Of a stretch of DNA of 64,000 bases, positions 40,940 to 49,629 are shown piece after piece; the first letter of the stretch is position 1, and every line of letters starts with the position of its first letter. Source of the DNA: Cyanobacteria bacterium SZAS LIN-3 (GTDB lineage Bacteria > Cyanobacteriota > Vampirovibrionia > Obscuribacterales > Obscuribacteraceae); NCBI GenBank assembly GCA_018266215.1, contig JAFEAV010000010.1, forward strand, positions 1 to 64,000, read 5' to 3'. The position numbers were made by a program, and so were the translations under genes. The notes beneath the pieces were generated by a model. That model was not told where the DNA came from, searched no databases, and was given only the letters and a program-made list of their open reading frames with translations.

Positions 40940-41362
40940 TCAGGCAAGCCATGGATTCAAGATCGGCAAATCTAAATGCTGAAAATCATTTGTGTCACGG
41001 GTAACCAGAATCAGATTGTGAACAATACAAGTTGCCGCCACGAGAGCGTCAACTGCGCTAAGCGCTATTCCCTTCTTTTTTGAAACCGCCATACACATGC
41101 CCCATTGCATAGCTATTTGAGCATCGACAACGATAAGTCGATCTTCAAATCGATTGAGCACATCAACTTCCAGCCAATCCTGCAGCAACCTCTTCTTTGC
41201 ACCGGAAGAGAGCAATTCGATCCCTTTCTCGATCTCCGCCACCGTAATAACGCTGAGGAACAGCCTGTCTTCATCAGCGCCGGCAAGCCAATTCATAACA
41301 CCTTCATGCGGATTCCGCCTGATGCCCTCGGAAACGACATTTGTATCCAGAAGATAATTCAC
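40940..41362 (-). CDS. vapC: VapC-like PIN-domain toxin
   Basis: A 140-residue PIN ribonuclease of the FitB/VapC type. Acidic residues are D6, E43, D105 and D123, with the conserved opening NYLLDTNVVSE and TRDTNDF near the end. VapC toxins cut tRNA or rRNA. It overlaps its antitoxin gene by four bases (ATGA), the classic toxin-antitoxin arrangement. Confidence 0.9.
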   Translation of the reverse strand: MNYLLDTNVVSEGIRRNPHEGVMNWLAGADEDRLFLSVITVAEIEKGIELLSSGAKKRLLQDWLEVDVLNRFEDRLIVVDAQIAMQWGMCMAVSKKKGIALSAVDALVAATCIVHNLILVTRDTNDFQHLDLPILNPWLA

Positions 41363-41619
41363 AGATCAAGTTCGCGTTCGGGTGATTTGTCCCTTTCAAT
41401 CACGATTCCTGAACCACGCAGCGGCGAAGATAATAGAAATTCCGCCAGGTTACCCTTGCGCTTTGTCTTTTTTTCCCACTCCGAAACGGACACGACAACT
41501 ACAGCATCGACACCGCTTCGGGTAACCACTTGCGGACCACTATGGATGGCCAGATCCACCACCTCGCTAAAACGAGCCTTAGCGGTGGCAATGGTCCATA
41601 ATTTCTCCCGCTTAGACAC
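41359..41619 (-). CDS. Phd/YefM-type antitoxin
   Basis: An 86-residue protein with the Phd/YefM N-terminal fold (WTIATAKARFSEVVDLAIHSGPQVVTRSG-x-DAVVVVS, about 8-47) and an acidic disordered tail that would mask the VapC toxin. GTG start with GGGGTG 5 nt before it. It should also autoregulate the operon from the palindromic region upstream. Confidence 0.88.
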   Translation of the reverse strand: MSKREKLWTIATAKARFSEVVDLAIHSGPQVVTRSGVDAVVVVSVSEWEKKTKRKGNLAEFLLSSPLRGSGIVIERDKSPERELDL

Positions 41620-41630
41620 AAGAGCACCCC

Positions 41631-41664
41631 GATAGTCAACATAGTCACTATGGTCATCATAGCA
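41631..41664 (-). promoter_or_regulatory. Promoter/operator of the Phd-VapC operon
   Basis: On the minus strand TGCTATGAT (extended -10, 41656-41664) overlaps a palindrome CATAGTCACTATG (41640-41652) and two ATAGTCA repeats (41632-41638 and 41641-41647), the expected layout of an autoregulated toxin-antitoxin operator. Confidence 0.6.
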
Positions 41665-41684
41665 TAAGACCTGAGACCGCGAAA

Positions 41685-42671
41685 TTACTGCTGCTGCTGT
41701 TCTTGCTGCTCTTGCTGCTGCTGCTCACGGTGCTGTTCTTTACCCTGCAAGTAACTGCCCTCGTAGATAGGCACGTTCAATACACCGGAGCGCTCGGCGG
41801 CAAGCTCCGCCGGCACGGTTTTGAGCTCAAAAGAATCGACCGCCACGTGAATTGTCTCCACGCCCTTGCCTTTGTACACGCCCTTGTTCGGCGGCACATC
41901 CTGGAAGTTGCGCCCGATAGCCACTTTGACGAAGTTTTCGCCGACAACACAGTTGTTTGTCGGATCGACTCCCACCCAGCCCATGGAGGGGAAAAACACT
42001 TCCACCCAGGCATGCGTCTGGGTGTAACCGCGCAAGCGCTCCTGGTCAGGATGGATGTATCCGCTGACATAACGGGCCGGAATATTCAGTGCCCGGGCCA
42101 GTCCAATCATCAAATGCGTAAAGTCCTGACAGACGCCTTTGCCGTGTTCGAGTATTTCGGTAATGGGACTGGCGGCACTGGTGATACCTTTTTGATATTC
42201 AAATTTTTCGTCAATCAACTTGAGCATGGCCAGCACCAGATTGCCCAGCTTGACCGGGCCGTTGCGATTGCTCACCTGGGCCAGGACGCCGGCGGCCAGC
42301 TCCCGCAAGAGCGGGGTGTCGACGATAGCGCCGTCAAACAAAAGAAAGTCGCAAAGCGTATAGTCAAAATTGGCATCGGGCAACCAGACATCGGGAAAAT
42401 TTTGCAGACGCAGCTGGCGGGATTCGGTCTCAACAATGCTGGTGGCGATAATCTGAATGCGATCGTGCAGGGCATTGATTGAAAAAGCGTGAATCGTATT
42501 ACCAAGCCAGTCAAAATAACTCTTGACCGAGGTGGCCGGACCGATATCGATACTGAAGGAGAGCCTGCGCTGATTTTGCTCCTGGCGGGGAGCCATGCGC
42601 AACTCCATCACCGACTCGTTGATGTAGTCGTTGTAAAAGAGATCAGTCGTGTGTTTGATTGATAGAAGCAT
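41685..42671 (-). CDS. Transglutaminase-family protein with poly-Gln tail
   Basis: A 328-residue protein with the bacterial transglutaminase N-terminal domain and a complete core: GVCQDFTH (Cys181), THAWVEVFFPSMGWVGVDPTN (His220, Asp236). The C-terminal ~18 residues are almost only Gln and Glu, encoded by CAG/CAA repeats. ATG 42671 lies 5 nt after the alpha-E gene stop, so the three genes are an operon. In this gene family the enzyme is thought to make or cut isopeptide bonds; the substrate is unknown. Confidence 0.88.
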   Translation of the reverse strand: MLLSIKHTTDLFYNDYINESVMELRMAPRQEQNQRRLSFSIDIGPATSVKSYFDWLGNTIHAFSINALHDRIQIIATSIVETESRQLRLQNFPDVWLPDANFDYTLCDFLLFDGAIVDTPLLRELAAGVLAQVSNRNGPVKLGNLVLAMLKLIDEKFEYQKGITSAASPITEILEHGKGVCQDFTHLMIGLARALNIPARYVSGYIHPDQERLRGYTQTHAWVEVFFPSMGWVGVDPTNNCVVGENFVKVAIGRNFQDVPPNKGVYKGKGVETIHVAVDSFELKTVPAELAAERSGVLNVPIYEGSYLQGKEQHREQQQQEQQEQQQQ

Positions 42672-42675
42672 GGTC

Positions 42676-43737
42676 TCAGTGCAGAAAGTAAGCGTTTTCG
42701 ATGGCGATCGAGGCCAGAGCCAGGTCTTCCTGAATCTTCTTGAGGAAGAAGCCCAGGGCCGTGCCCACCATTTGTTTGGGTTCGGCGTACTCAAGATGGG
42801 CGTTGAGACGACCTAATATTCTCTCTGCGGCGTCCACCTGCTGCGGATGCACACTGGTAGCAATGCCGGAAATGGCTGTACGAGCGGCATTTACCGAGTA
42901 GCGCACATTGCGCGGAGATTCGGCGTCGAGCAAGAGAAAAGAAGCCAGGGTCTGCGGGTCAAGATTACCCAGATGCTTGCGTTGATAAGCTTCAATCGAA
43001 CAACAACTGCGCAGCATGCCCATCCACTGAATATTGCGCAGTGGTGTTTCAATCGCCGAGACATCGCCGGAGTCCTGCAAAATGTCAAAATTAGTATCGA
43101 CTATGCGACAGATCATATCGGCTCTTTCAAGATATTTGGCCAGCTGAGTAAACTGCCAGCTCTGGGCGTGAGGCAGAGTTTGATCAGCCACGCCCTGGAA
43201 GAGCATCGAGCCCATGATCACCGACAGAAACATTTCCTGAGGGTATTCTTCAAAACGAAATTTGACGTCGTCACCGGTGAGATTCCAGTAGAGAGTGTTC
43301 AGAGTCTCCCACATCTCAGCGCTGATGTTTTCCCTGATGCTGCGAGCGTTTTCACGGGCCTTGGTGACGCAGGCAATGATGCTCTTACTGCTTTCACTGG
43401 CCATAAAGCTGGCAAAGTTATAGCCCAGCAGGCAGCGATTTTCCTCCGGTACTTTGCCGGAGAGCAAATACTCCTGCACCTCCGGTCGCTGGTCCAACCG
43501 CAGTATGCGCAAAACGCCCAGCCACTGCTTCTCCTGCATGGCCGGAGCCAACTCACCCAGGTCGATGAGCATGTTGGAATTGATCAAAACAATACGAGCA
43601 ATGTGTTCAGCTCGCTCAACATAGCGGCTCATCCAGTACATGGCTTCGGCCACACGCGAAAGCATGGGGCGAGAACCAACATTTTGCTGCACCAGCGCGC
43701 TCTGCACTATACGCTCGGCTGTGCGGTGCGGCGGCAC
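42676..43737 (-). CDS. Alpha-E domain protein (DUF403)
   Basis: A 353-residue helical protein of the alpha-E family (LSRVAEAMYWMSRYVERAEHIARIVLINSNMLIDL is the typical opening; FQGVADQTLPHAQSWQFTQLAKYLERADMICRIVDTNFDIL the second half). Family members co-occur with a circularly permuted ATP-grasp and transglutaminase and may hold the peptide substrate. GTG 43737 is the longest start; ATG 43665 gives the canonical N-terminus but has no RBS. Confidence 0.88.
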   Translation of the reverse strand: MPPHRTAERIVQSALVQQNVGSRPMLSRVAEAMYWMSRYVERAEHIARIVLINSNMLIDLGELAPAMQEKQWLGVLRILRLDQRPEVQEYLLSGKVPEENRCLLGYNFASFMASESSKSIIACVTKARENARSIRENISAEMWETLNTLYWNLTGDDVKFRFEEYPQEMFLSVIMGSMLFQGVADQTLPHAQSWQFTQLAKYLERADMICRIVDTNFDILQDSGDVSAIETPLRNIQWMGMLRSCCSIEAYQRKHLGNLDPQTLASFLLLDAESPRNVRYSVNAARTAISGIATSVHPQQVDAAERILGRLNAHLEYAEPKQMVGTALGFFLKKIQEDLALASIAIENAYFLH

Positions 43738-43793
43738 ACCGAGAGCGTCCAGGCGCTGGCGGCTGTCATCGGCGGCTCGTCTGGTTTCCTTAC

Positions 43794-45230
43794 TCAGCGC
43801 ATTTCCTCCACTACCCAGGTATCCTTGGAGCCGCCGCCCTGGGAGCTATTAACGACAAGGCTGTCCTTTTCCAGAGCCACGCGGGTGAGACCGCCGGCCA
43901 TAACAATCGGCTTTTTGCCAAACAAAATATAGGGCCTGAGATCGATGCGCCGCCCCTCAAAGTGATCCGTGACAAGACTGGGATGCTGACTCAATTGCAC
44001 CACCGGCTGCGCAATAAAATTGCGGGGATCGCTTTTGATTTTCCGGGCGAAATCATCACGCTCTGACTGCGAGGCGATGTGCCCCATCAGCATGCCGTAG
44101 CCACCGGAGCCGTTTGTCGACTTAACCACCAGCTGATCGAGATGTTCCAGGACATAGGTGAGATCGTCTTTGTCCGTACATTTATAGGTGTGCACATTAT
44201 TGAGGATAGGCTCCTCGGAGAGATAAAACTTGATCATCTCCGGCACATAAGGATAGACCGCCTTATCGTCACAAACACCGGTGCCGACAGCATTAGCCAG
44301 AGCGACGTTGCCGCAGCGATAAGCGTTCATCATACCAGGCACGCCCAGGATGCTGTCGGAACGGAAACAGAGCGGATCAAGGAAATCATCATCCAGACGG
44401 CGATAAATCACATCCACCCGCCTCATGCCGGCGGTGGTGCGCATATAAACAAAGTTGTTATCGACGATCAGGTCCTTGCCTTCAACCAGCTCCACGCCCA
44501 TCTGCCGAGCAAGAAAGCTGTGCTCAAAATAGGCAGAGTTGAAAATACCGGGGGTCAAAATTACGATCGTGGGATCATCGCTGTGATACTGGGCCAGCTC
44601 TTTTAAACACTGCAATAGATTGTAAGGATAGTCCTCAATCGATCGCACCCGATAGCTCTCAAACAAGCCCGGGAAGACACGCTTCATGATGGCGCGATTT
44701 TCCAGCACATAGCTCACACCGCTCGGGGTGCGGGCATTGTCCTCCAGTACCAGATAATTGCCGTCCTTGTCGCGGATCAAATCGGTGCCGCAAACATGAA
44801 TATAAATACCGTTGGGCACATTGACATGGATCATCTCACGGCGAAACATCTGAGCACTGTATACAAGCTCGGGCGGCACCAGGCCCTCGCGCAGAATGCG
44901 CTGCTCGTGATAGACATCATGACAAAACATGTTGAGGGCGATGATGCGCTGCTCCAGGCCCAATTCGATGCGCTGCCATTCGGCCGCCGGCACAATGCGC
45001 GGTACGAGATCGAAGGGGAAGATGCGCTCCACACCAGTGTCGTCGTTGTAAACAGTAAAGGTAATGCCCTGATTGCGGAAAGACAAATCCGCCATGCGCC
45101 GGCGTCTTTGAAAGTCAGCTTGATCAAGACCGGCCAGCTGGCCAAAAACCGGCTCATAATGCGGACGCGGCGTATTTTCGGACGAGAACATCTCGTCAAA
45201 TATTCCGTTCAGCTTGTATTGATCGAACAT
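43794..45230 (-). CDS. Circularly permuted ATP-grasp type 2 protein
   Basis: A 478-residue protein of the circularly permuted ATP-grasp family (DUF404/407), recognised from [51 protein letters not shown] and [24 protein letters not shown]-type segments and [17 protein letters not shown]. It should form an amide bond with ATP. Homologues lie next to alpha-E and transglutaminase genes, as here. A TTGACA on the minus strand at 45316-45321 may be its -35 box. Confidence 0.9.
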   Translation of the reverse strand: [478 protein letters not shown]

Positions 45231-45317
45231 GTCGCCGACACATCCTTCCTATGAGACCTTTACCTTTATGGCTTACTCATTTTAGAAGGTTCGTATCAGT
45301 ATGCAAGTACTTTTATG

Positions 45318-46106
45318 TCAATCTTTGTTGTGGGCACTTTCAATGTCCTTCTTTTCGTTGACTGGATCTCCGAGCTTTGCGAAGGCCTTGGCTCGCTTGA
45401 GATAGATTTCGCTGGGAAAAAACGGCTCCAGCGAAAGCCCTTTTGTGTAAAGCGCCAGCGCCTCCTGCGGTTTATTCATCAGCATGCAAATATCGCCATC
45501 CAGTTCGTAGTTGGCAAAATTGAGGGGCGCCTGGGCAGTGGCTTTCGCCAGCACTTTACGGGCACCGGCATAGTCCTTTTTCAAAATCATCAACTCGGCG
45601 CGATGACGGTACATCTCTTCCCCACCGGCTTCACGCTTGATGCGCAGATCGCACACGGCAATCGCTTCATCGATACGTCCGCTCTTTTTGTAGATGTCTT
45701 CAAGATACTTGTAAACGGCATGTCCACACGTCGGCGAGACTATGGCCCGCTTAAACTCGGCCTCCGCCCGGGGCACATTACCGAGGCCGATATAACAGAG
45801 GCCCCGATCAACGTACAGCTTATAGTCAGCAGGATTGAGTGCCAGAGCCATATTTGTCTCTTTCAATGCCTGATCGTATTTCTTTTGCGCCCCCAGGATT
45901 TCACCCAGGGAACGGTGCGGCAGATAATTTTGCGGCGCCGCCTTCTGGGCGCGCACATAGCAGTCATAAGCCTCATTGATCTGACCGCGACTTTTAAAGG
46001 CATCACCACGAGCCAGTTCTGCCGCCATTGCCTGTCCGCCGGATTGAGCCCGGGCGGGAAACTGCAGACAGATCAAATAGAGGGCCAGCAGCGCCGGCTT
46101 TTTCAT
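45318..46106 (-). CDS. Exported TPR protein
   Basis: A 262-residue protein with an N-terminal signal peptide (MKKPALLALYLICLQFPARAQ) and six to seven TPR units (GDAFKSRGQINEAYDCYVRAQKAAP, GEILGAQKKYDQALKETNMALALNP, GLCYIGLGNVPRAEAEFKRAI and others). ATG 46106 is chosen from the signal peptide; an upstream frame to 46235 has no signal. It probably acts in the periplasm as a binding scaffold. Confidence 0.75.
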   Translation of the reverse strand: MKKPALLALYLICLQFPARAQSGGQAMAAELARGDAFKSRGQINEAYDCYVRAQKAAPQNYLPHRSLGEILGAQKKYDQALKETNMALALNPADYKLYVDRGLCYIGLGNVPRAEAEFKRAIVSPTCGHAVYKYLEDIYKKSGRIDEAIAVCDLRIKREAGGEEMYRHRAELMILKKDYAGARKVLAKATAQAPLNFANYELDGDICMLMNKPQEALALYTKGLSLEPFFPSEIYLKRAKAFAKLGDPVNEKKDIESAHNKD

Positions 46107-46228
46107 TGGCAAAGCAAATCCCCCGGTCAGACCATACATTAGCACCGCAGTCGTCTCCACACAGCCTTCACTTGCAAAATCTAAAACTGGGAACAAGAGT
46201 AATGGGCGCACTTGAGGATCCCGGGGGC

Positions 46229-47257
46229 ATGACACAACTCAAACTCTGGGGCGCCGCTCTGGCACTGGCCTATCTGATAACGCCGGGCTGCGGTCCAGCA
46301 CTGGGAGCGGAGCCGGAGCTAACCGCAACAGCCCGCACTCTGCCGGGTGTGCATGTACCAAGATCCCCAGCCGGAAATGTCGGCAAGAAATTCGCCCTGG
46401 GGGCGGGACAGGCAAAGTTTAACCTGGGCACAGGCCAGACTAAATTTAATATCGGCACAAGCAGGGAGCAGAGCTCAGCCCATAACGGCGTGGACATCAA
46501 AGTCGACCGGGAAAACCCGGCCATTATGACCATAGTCGGCGGCAACGAAGCCGACATCCAGAAACTCCTGACCCGGCGCTATCACCGAGCCGTCGTGCCG
46601 GTTGTGCCGTACAGCGCACCAGCCGGGCCGATGCAACAGATCGTTAGCCAGCAGCAAATCAACGGTCAGACGCTCTCCCAGCAGGTGGTCGGGCAACAGT
46701 ACATCGCTCAGCAGCAAATAGTGGCACAACCATCACCCTTACAAATGATCAGCCAGGGGCAAAACATTTCCGCCCTGCCGATGGAAACACTGAGGCGCTT
46801 CATGAACATACTGGCGCCGCACGCAGCAAACGGTGGAGAACTATCAGCCGAGGCCAAACCACTCAAACCCTTCGGACAGCCGACACAGATCCGCTGGGAC
46901 CCATGGTACAACCGCATCAAGGCTGTGACCAACAGCAGCTGGCAGGGCTACAACAATCAGCTCAATACCGAGGTGACAAGCCACATTACAGTTTACGCCA
47001 ACGGCACACTGGCGGTGACAGGCTGCGACGTCAATCTCTGGAAAAGCGCCAATCCATGGGACAGCCGCTTCAATGACGCGGCACGCGCAGCGGCACTTCA
47101 GGTTTTGAACAATCTAAAAGGTTCGCCCCTGCTGAAATTTCCCGCCCACTCCAGACGCAGCGAAGTATCCTTCGACCTGATCTTTATCACCGGCGGCAAG
47201 CCATCGGTGGGCATGAGTGTGCCGATCAATGACGTCGAAACGGTTTATGGACTTTGA
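46229..47257 (+). CDS. Exported protein with TonB C-terminal-like domain
   Basis: A 342-residue protein with a signal peptide (MTQLKLWGAALALAYLITPGCGPALGA) and a Gln-rich linker (QQIVSQQQINGQTLSQQVVGQQY, about 130-160). The last ~110 residues look like a TonB/TolA C-terminal domain (WYNRIKAVTNSSWQGYNN...SHITVYANGTLAVTGCDV...AARAAALQVLNNL). Two ATGs are possible (46202, 46229); the second suits the signal peptide. There is no ExbB/ExbD gene nearby, so it is likely a TonB-like binding module. Confidence 0.65.
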   Translation: MTQLKLWGAALALAYLITPGCGPALGAEPELTATARTLPGVHVPRSPAGNVGKKFALGAGQAKFNLGTGQTKFNIGTSREQSSAHNGVDIKVDRENPAIMTIVGGNEADIQKLLTRRYHRAVVPVVPYSAPAGPMQQIVSQQQINGQTLSQQVVGQQYIAQQQIVAQPSPLQMISQGQNISALPMETLRRFMNILAPHAANGGELSAEAKPLKPFGQPTQIRWDPWYNRIKAVTNSSWQGYNNQLNTEVTSHITVYANGTLAVTGCDVNLWKSANPWDSRFNDAARAAALQVLNNLKGSPLLKFPAHSRRSEVSFDLIFITGGKPSVGMSVPINDVETVYGL

Positions 47258-47290
47258 GCCTGCACCGTTAACGAATCCCGGTGCGTCGAT

Positions 47291-48475
47291 TTACATGCCC
47301 CAGGGACGGTGATAATCGCCGTTCTTTCTATTGATACCGGTGAGCACATAGTGCTTTTCCTGGGAATCGGTGATGAAGCGCGAAGCCAGAGACAGACCCA
47401 TCAGGCCGACACCGGCGATACGTCCGTAGGGATTGGACCAGAGCGCGGTAGCGGCCACACCGCCGGCCACCATGGCCGCATCCTGACCGATATTCACTTC
47501 CAGGTCATGCTTGGTCTGGCTGTCGGTGGCATTGGTCAGATCTTTGATTTCGGAAACGAGAGAGACGGCCCTCATGCCGGCATAAGCGATGGGCAGCGCT
47601 CGGCCGCGACCAAGTACACCGGATGCGGTGGCACCAAGACCAATCGTGTCAGCGAGAAGAGTCTGAGACGATGGCAGAGCGAAGCGGGTATCAATCTGAT
47701 AGTTGAAGTTGAATTTGCTCTCCGGACGATTGAGCAGATCCTGCACCTTGGTATAAGGCACATCAACGCTGGCGTTATTAGCGTTGGCGGCGGTGACGAC
47801 ACCGACAAGGTTACCGTCAAGGTCTGTAATGGGGCTGCCCGATTGGCCGGGTCTGACACCCTGACTGAGGATCAAACGAGGAGAATTGGCCACCTGCTCA
47901 GCCTGCTGAGCCAGCACCGGATCGCCGCTGTTAAAAGCGGCTCTGATCTTGTTGACCTCGGGCGACTGGATATTGGGATCGTTGAGTATATTGAAAAGTT
48001 TGTTGGAGCCGACAAGATTGCCGGGGCTGACATACTGTTCCTGGTTGTGCACACCGGGGATGCCGACAGCCAGCACGGGCTCCTGCCCACGCAACGTCAC
48101 ATCGCGCACCGCCTGCGCCCGGGAGGGATCAGCTCCCAGACCAATTACTTTTAATTGAGCCAGGTCATTTACGTCATCCAGTTTTTCCACGACAGCGCTG
48201 TATTGCTTGCCCTGATAATTGACGTGGATCTCGGCCGCCGGCAAAACCACGTGGGCGCTGGTCACCATGTGGGTGCCATCCTGGACAAAAAATCCGGTAC
48301 CGGCATCATCCTTGCCGCTGGGCAATACTGTGGATAATTTGGCCACTTTGGGCGAGAGATTTTTGTAGGCTTCGTAGAACAGGTCGCCGGCACAGGTGTG
48401 AACAGTTCCCAGATCATCCTGGGCGCGGATCACCGCCGGGATGTCTAAGCATTCTTGAGAATTTCCACTCGCCAT
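47291..48475 (-). CDS. Trypsin-like serine protease with novel C-terminal domain
   Basis: A 394-residue protein. A trypsin/DegP-type fold carries the catalytic triad His75 (TSAHVV), Asp104 (DDVNDLAQL) and Ser212 (GQSGSP, replacing the usual GNSGGP). The last ~150 residues, from VQDLLNRPESKFNFNY on, form a Gly/Ala/Leu-rich, partly hydrophobic domain shared with the protease gene two genes upstream. No signal peptide is seen. Last gene of a five-gene minus-strand operon; ATG 48475 follows a 20-codon upstream frame by 7 nt. Confidence 0.85.
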   Translation of the reverse strand: MASGNSQECLDIPAVIRAQDDLGTVHTCAGDLFYEAYKNLSPKVAKLSTVLPSGKDDAGTGFFVQDGTHMVTSAHVVLPAAEIHVNYQGKQYSAVVEKLDDVNDLAQLKVIGLGADPSRAQAVRDVTLRGQEPVLAVGIPGVHNQEQYVSPGNLVGSNKLFNILNDPNIQSPEVNKIRAAFNSGDPVLAQQAEQVANSPRLILSQGVRPGQSGSPITDLDGNLVGVVTAANANNASVDVPYTKVQDLLNRPESKFNFNYQIDTRFALPSSQTLLADTIGLGATASGVLGRGRALPIAYAGMRAVSLVSEIKDLTNATDSQTKHDLEVNIGQDAAMVAGGVAATALWSNPYGRIAGVGLMGLSLASRFITDSQEKHYVLTGINRKNGDYHRPWGM

Positions 48476-48581
48476 CTGCTAATTAACCCACGGAGTAAGT
48501 GCGGACCATGGAGGTAATAGTATTTAGATCAGCAGTCAACGTCATTGGGGAAAATACGTAGGCCGTCCCTGAAAGTCGCGC

Positions 48582-49583
48582 TTAATTGAACTGGTCGTCC
48601 TTGAGCTGATCGATCAGCTGTTTGATGCCCTTCATGCTTGCGTCCTGGGGATCGATGGCCTGTACCCGCGAGAGACATTCGTAGGCTTCCTTAAACCGCT
48701 CCTGCACGCCATAAACCCGGGTCAGGTGCAGCCAGCCATTAATGTAATAGGCATTGATCTTAAGAGCGTGCTGCAGGAGATCCTCCGCCTTGGAGAGATC
48801 TCCCTGGCGAATAAGGAGCGAGCCGAGATTGCCGTAGGGCCACTCAAAGTCCGGGTAGTCGTGAATTAATGTCTCAAAAGTCTTGCGCGCACCGCCCTCG
48901 TCTTTCATGAACATCAGGTTGTAGCCCTCGATGTTCATCTGTTCAGCCTTAAGCGGCACCGGGTAGCGCGGTATCTTGGAGCGCAGGAAGCGCTGCGCCT
49001 TCTGACCAAACTCACCGTCGCCGTCCAGCTCGATGGCCATCGTCAGAGCGTCACGCGCCTGCTCGGTCCAGCCTACTTCTTTGTATTTGAGGCCCAGTTC
49101 GAAATATTCGGAAGCGTTCAAATCTTGCGGTACATCGCGGGGTGGCGGCTCGGAATGAGTCATCTCCTTGATTGCTTTTTGCAGGTTCTGGATGTATTGG
49201 TCGCATTCTTCCTCACTGTGACCGCTGAGCAAAAGTTGCTCGCGCATAGCCAGCAGCGGGTCAAGCTCATCGTCGACATCGCTCTCGGAGCCGGAAAAGC
49301 CGCCCGAACCGGCATCCTGGCTGTCATCACTGCGCGCTTCGTCCTTGGCCAGATGCTTTAGCAAACGCACAAGCGTCAGTACAAATTCTTGATTTTTGCC
49401 GCTCTCTGGTTCACTTTTCTCGTTCTGCCCGGTCAGAGCTCGGGTTGCCTGTTCCAGCGAGTTAACGTGTGTCTGAGCCAGGCTGGCCTCGGCATGCCGC
49501 CCCATCAAGGTGTAGAGGGCTACCAGACGCTTGTATTCATGAGCGGACAGCTCTTCTGGCACTTGATCCGGTGGTAAGGGCAT
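48582..49583 (-). CDS. TPR protein in the protease operon
   Basis: A 333-residue protein with an acidic Ser/Asp-rich middle (about 95-115) and C-terminal TPR helices (EYFELGLKYKEVGWTEQARDALTMAIEL, GNLGSLLIRQGDLSKAEDLLQHALKIN, LTRVYGVQERFKEAYECLSRVQAIDP). It lies between two paralogous protease genes with gaps of 46 and 106 nt, so it probably scaffolds the protease system. Confidence 0.75.
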   Translation of the reverse strand: MPLPPDQVPEELSAHEYKRLVALYTLMGRHAEASLAQTHVNSLEQATRALTGQNEKSEPESGKNQEFVLTLVRLLKHLAKDEARSDDSQDAGSGGFSGSESDVDDELDPLLAMREQLLLSGHSEEECDQYIQNLQKAIKEMTHSEPPPRDVPQDLNASEYFELGLKYKEVGWTEQARDALTMAIELDGDGEFGQKAQRFLRSKIPRYPVPLKAEQMNIEGYNLMFMKDEGGARKTFETLIHDYPDFEWPYGNLGSLLIRQGDLSKAEDLLQHALKINAYYINGWLHLTRVYGVQERFKEAYECLSRVQAIDPQDASMKGIKQLIDQLKDDQFN

Positions 49584-49629
49584 CCCAGAAAGTTCTCCAA
49601 GCCTACATACTCAGTATTCTAGACTATTT

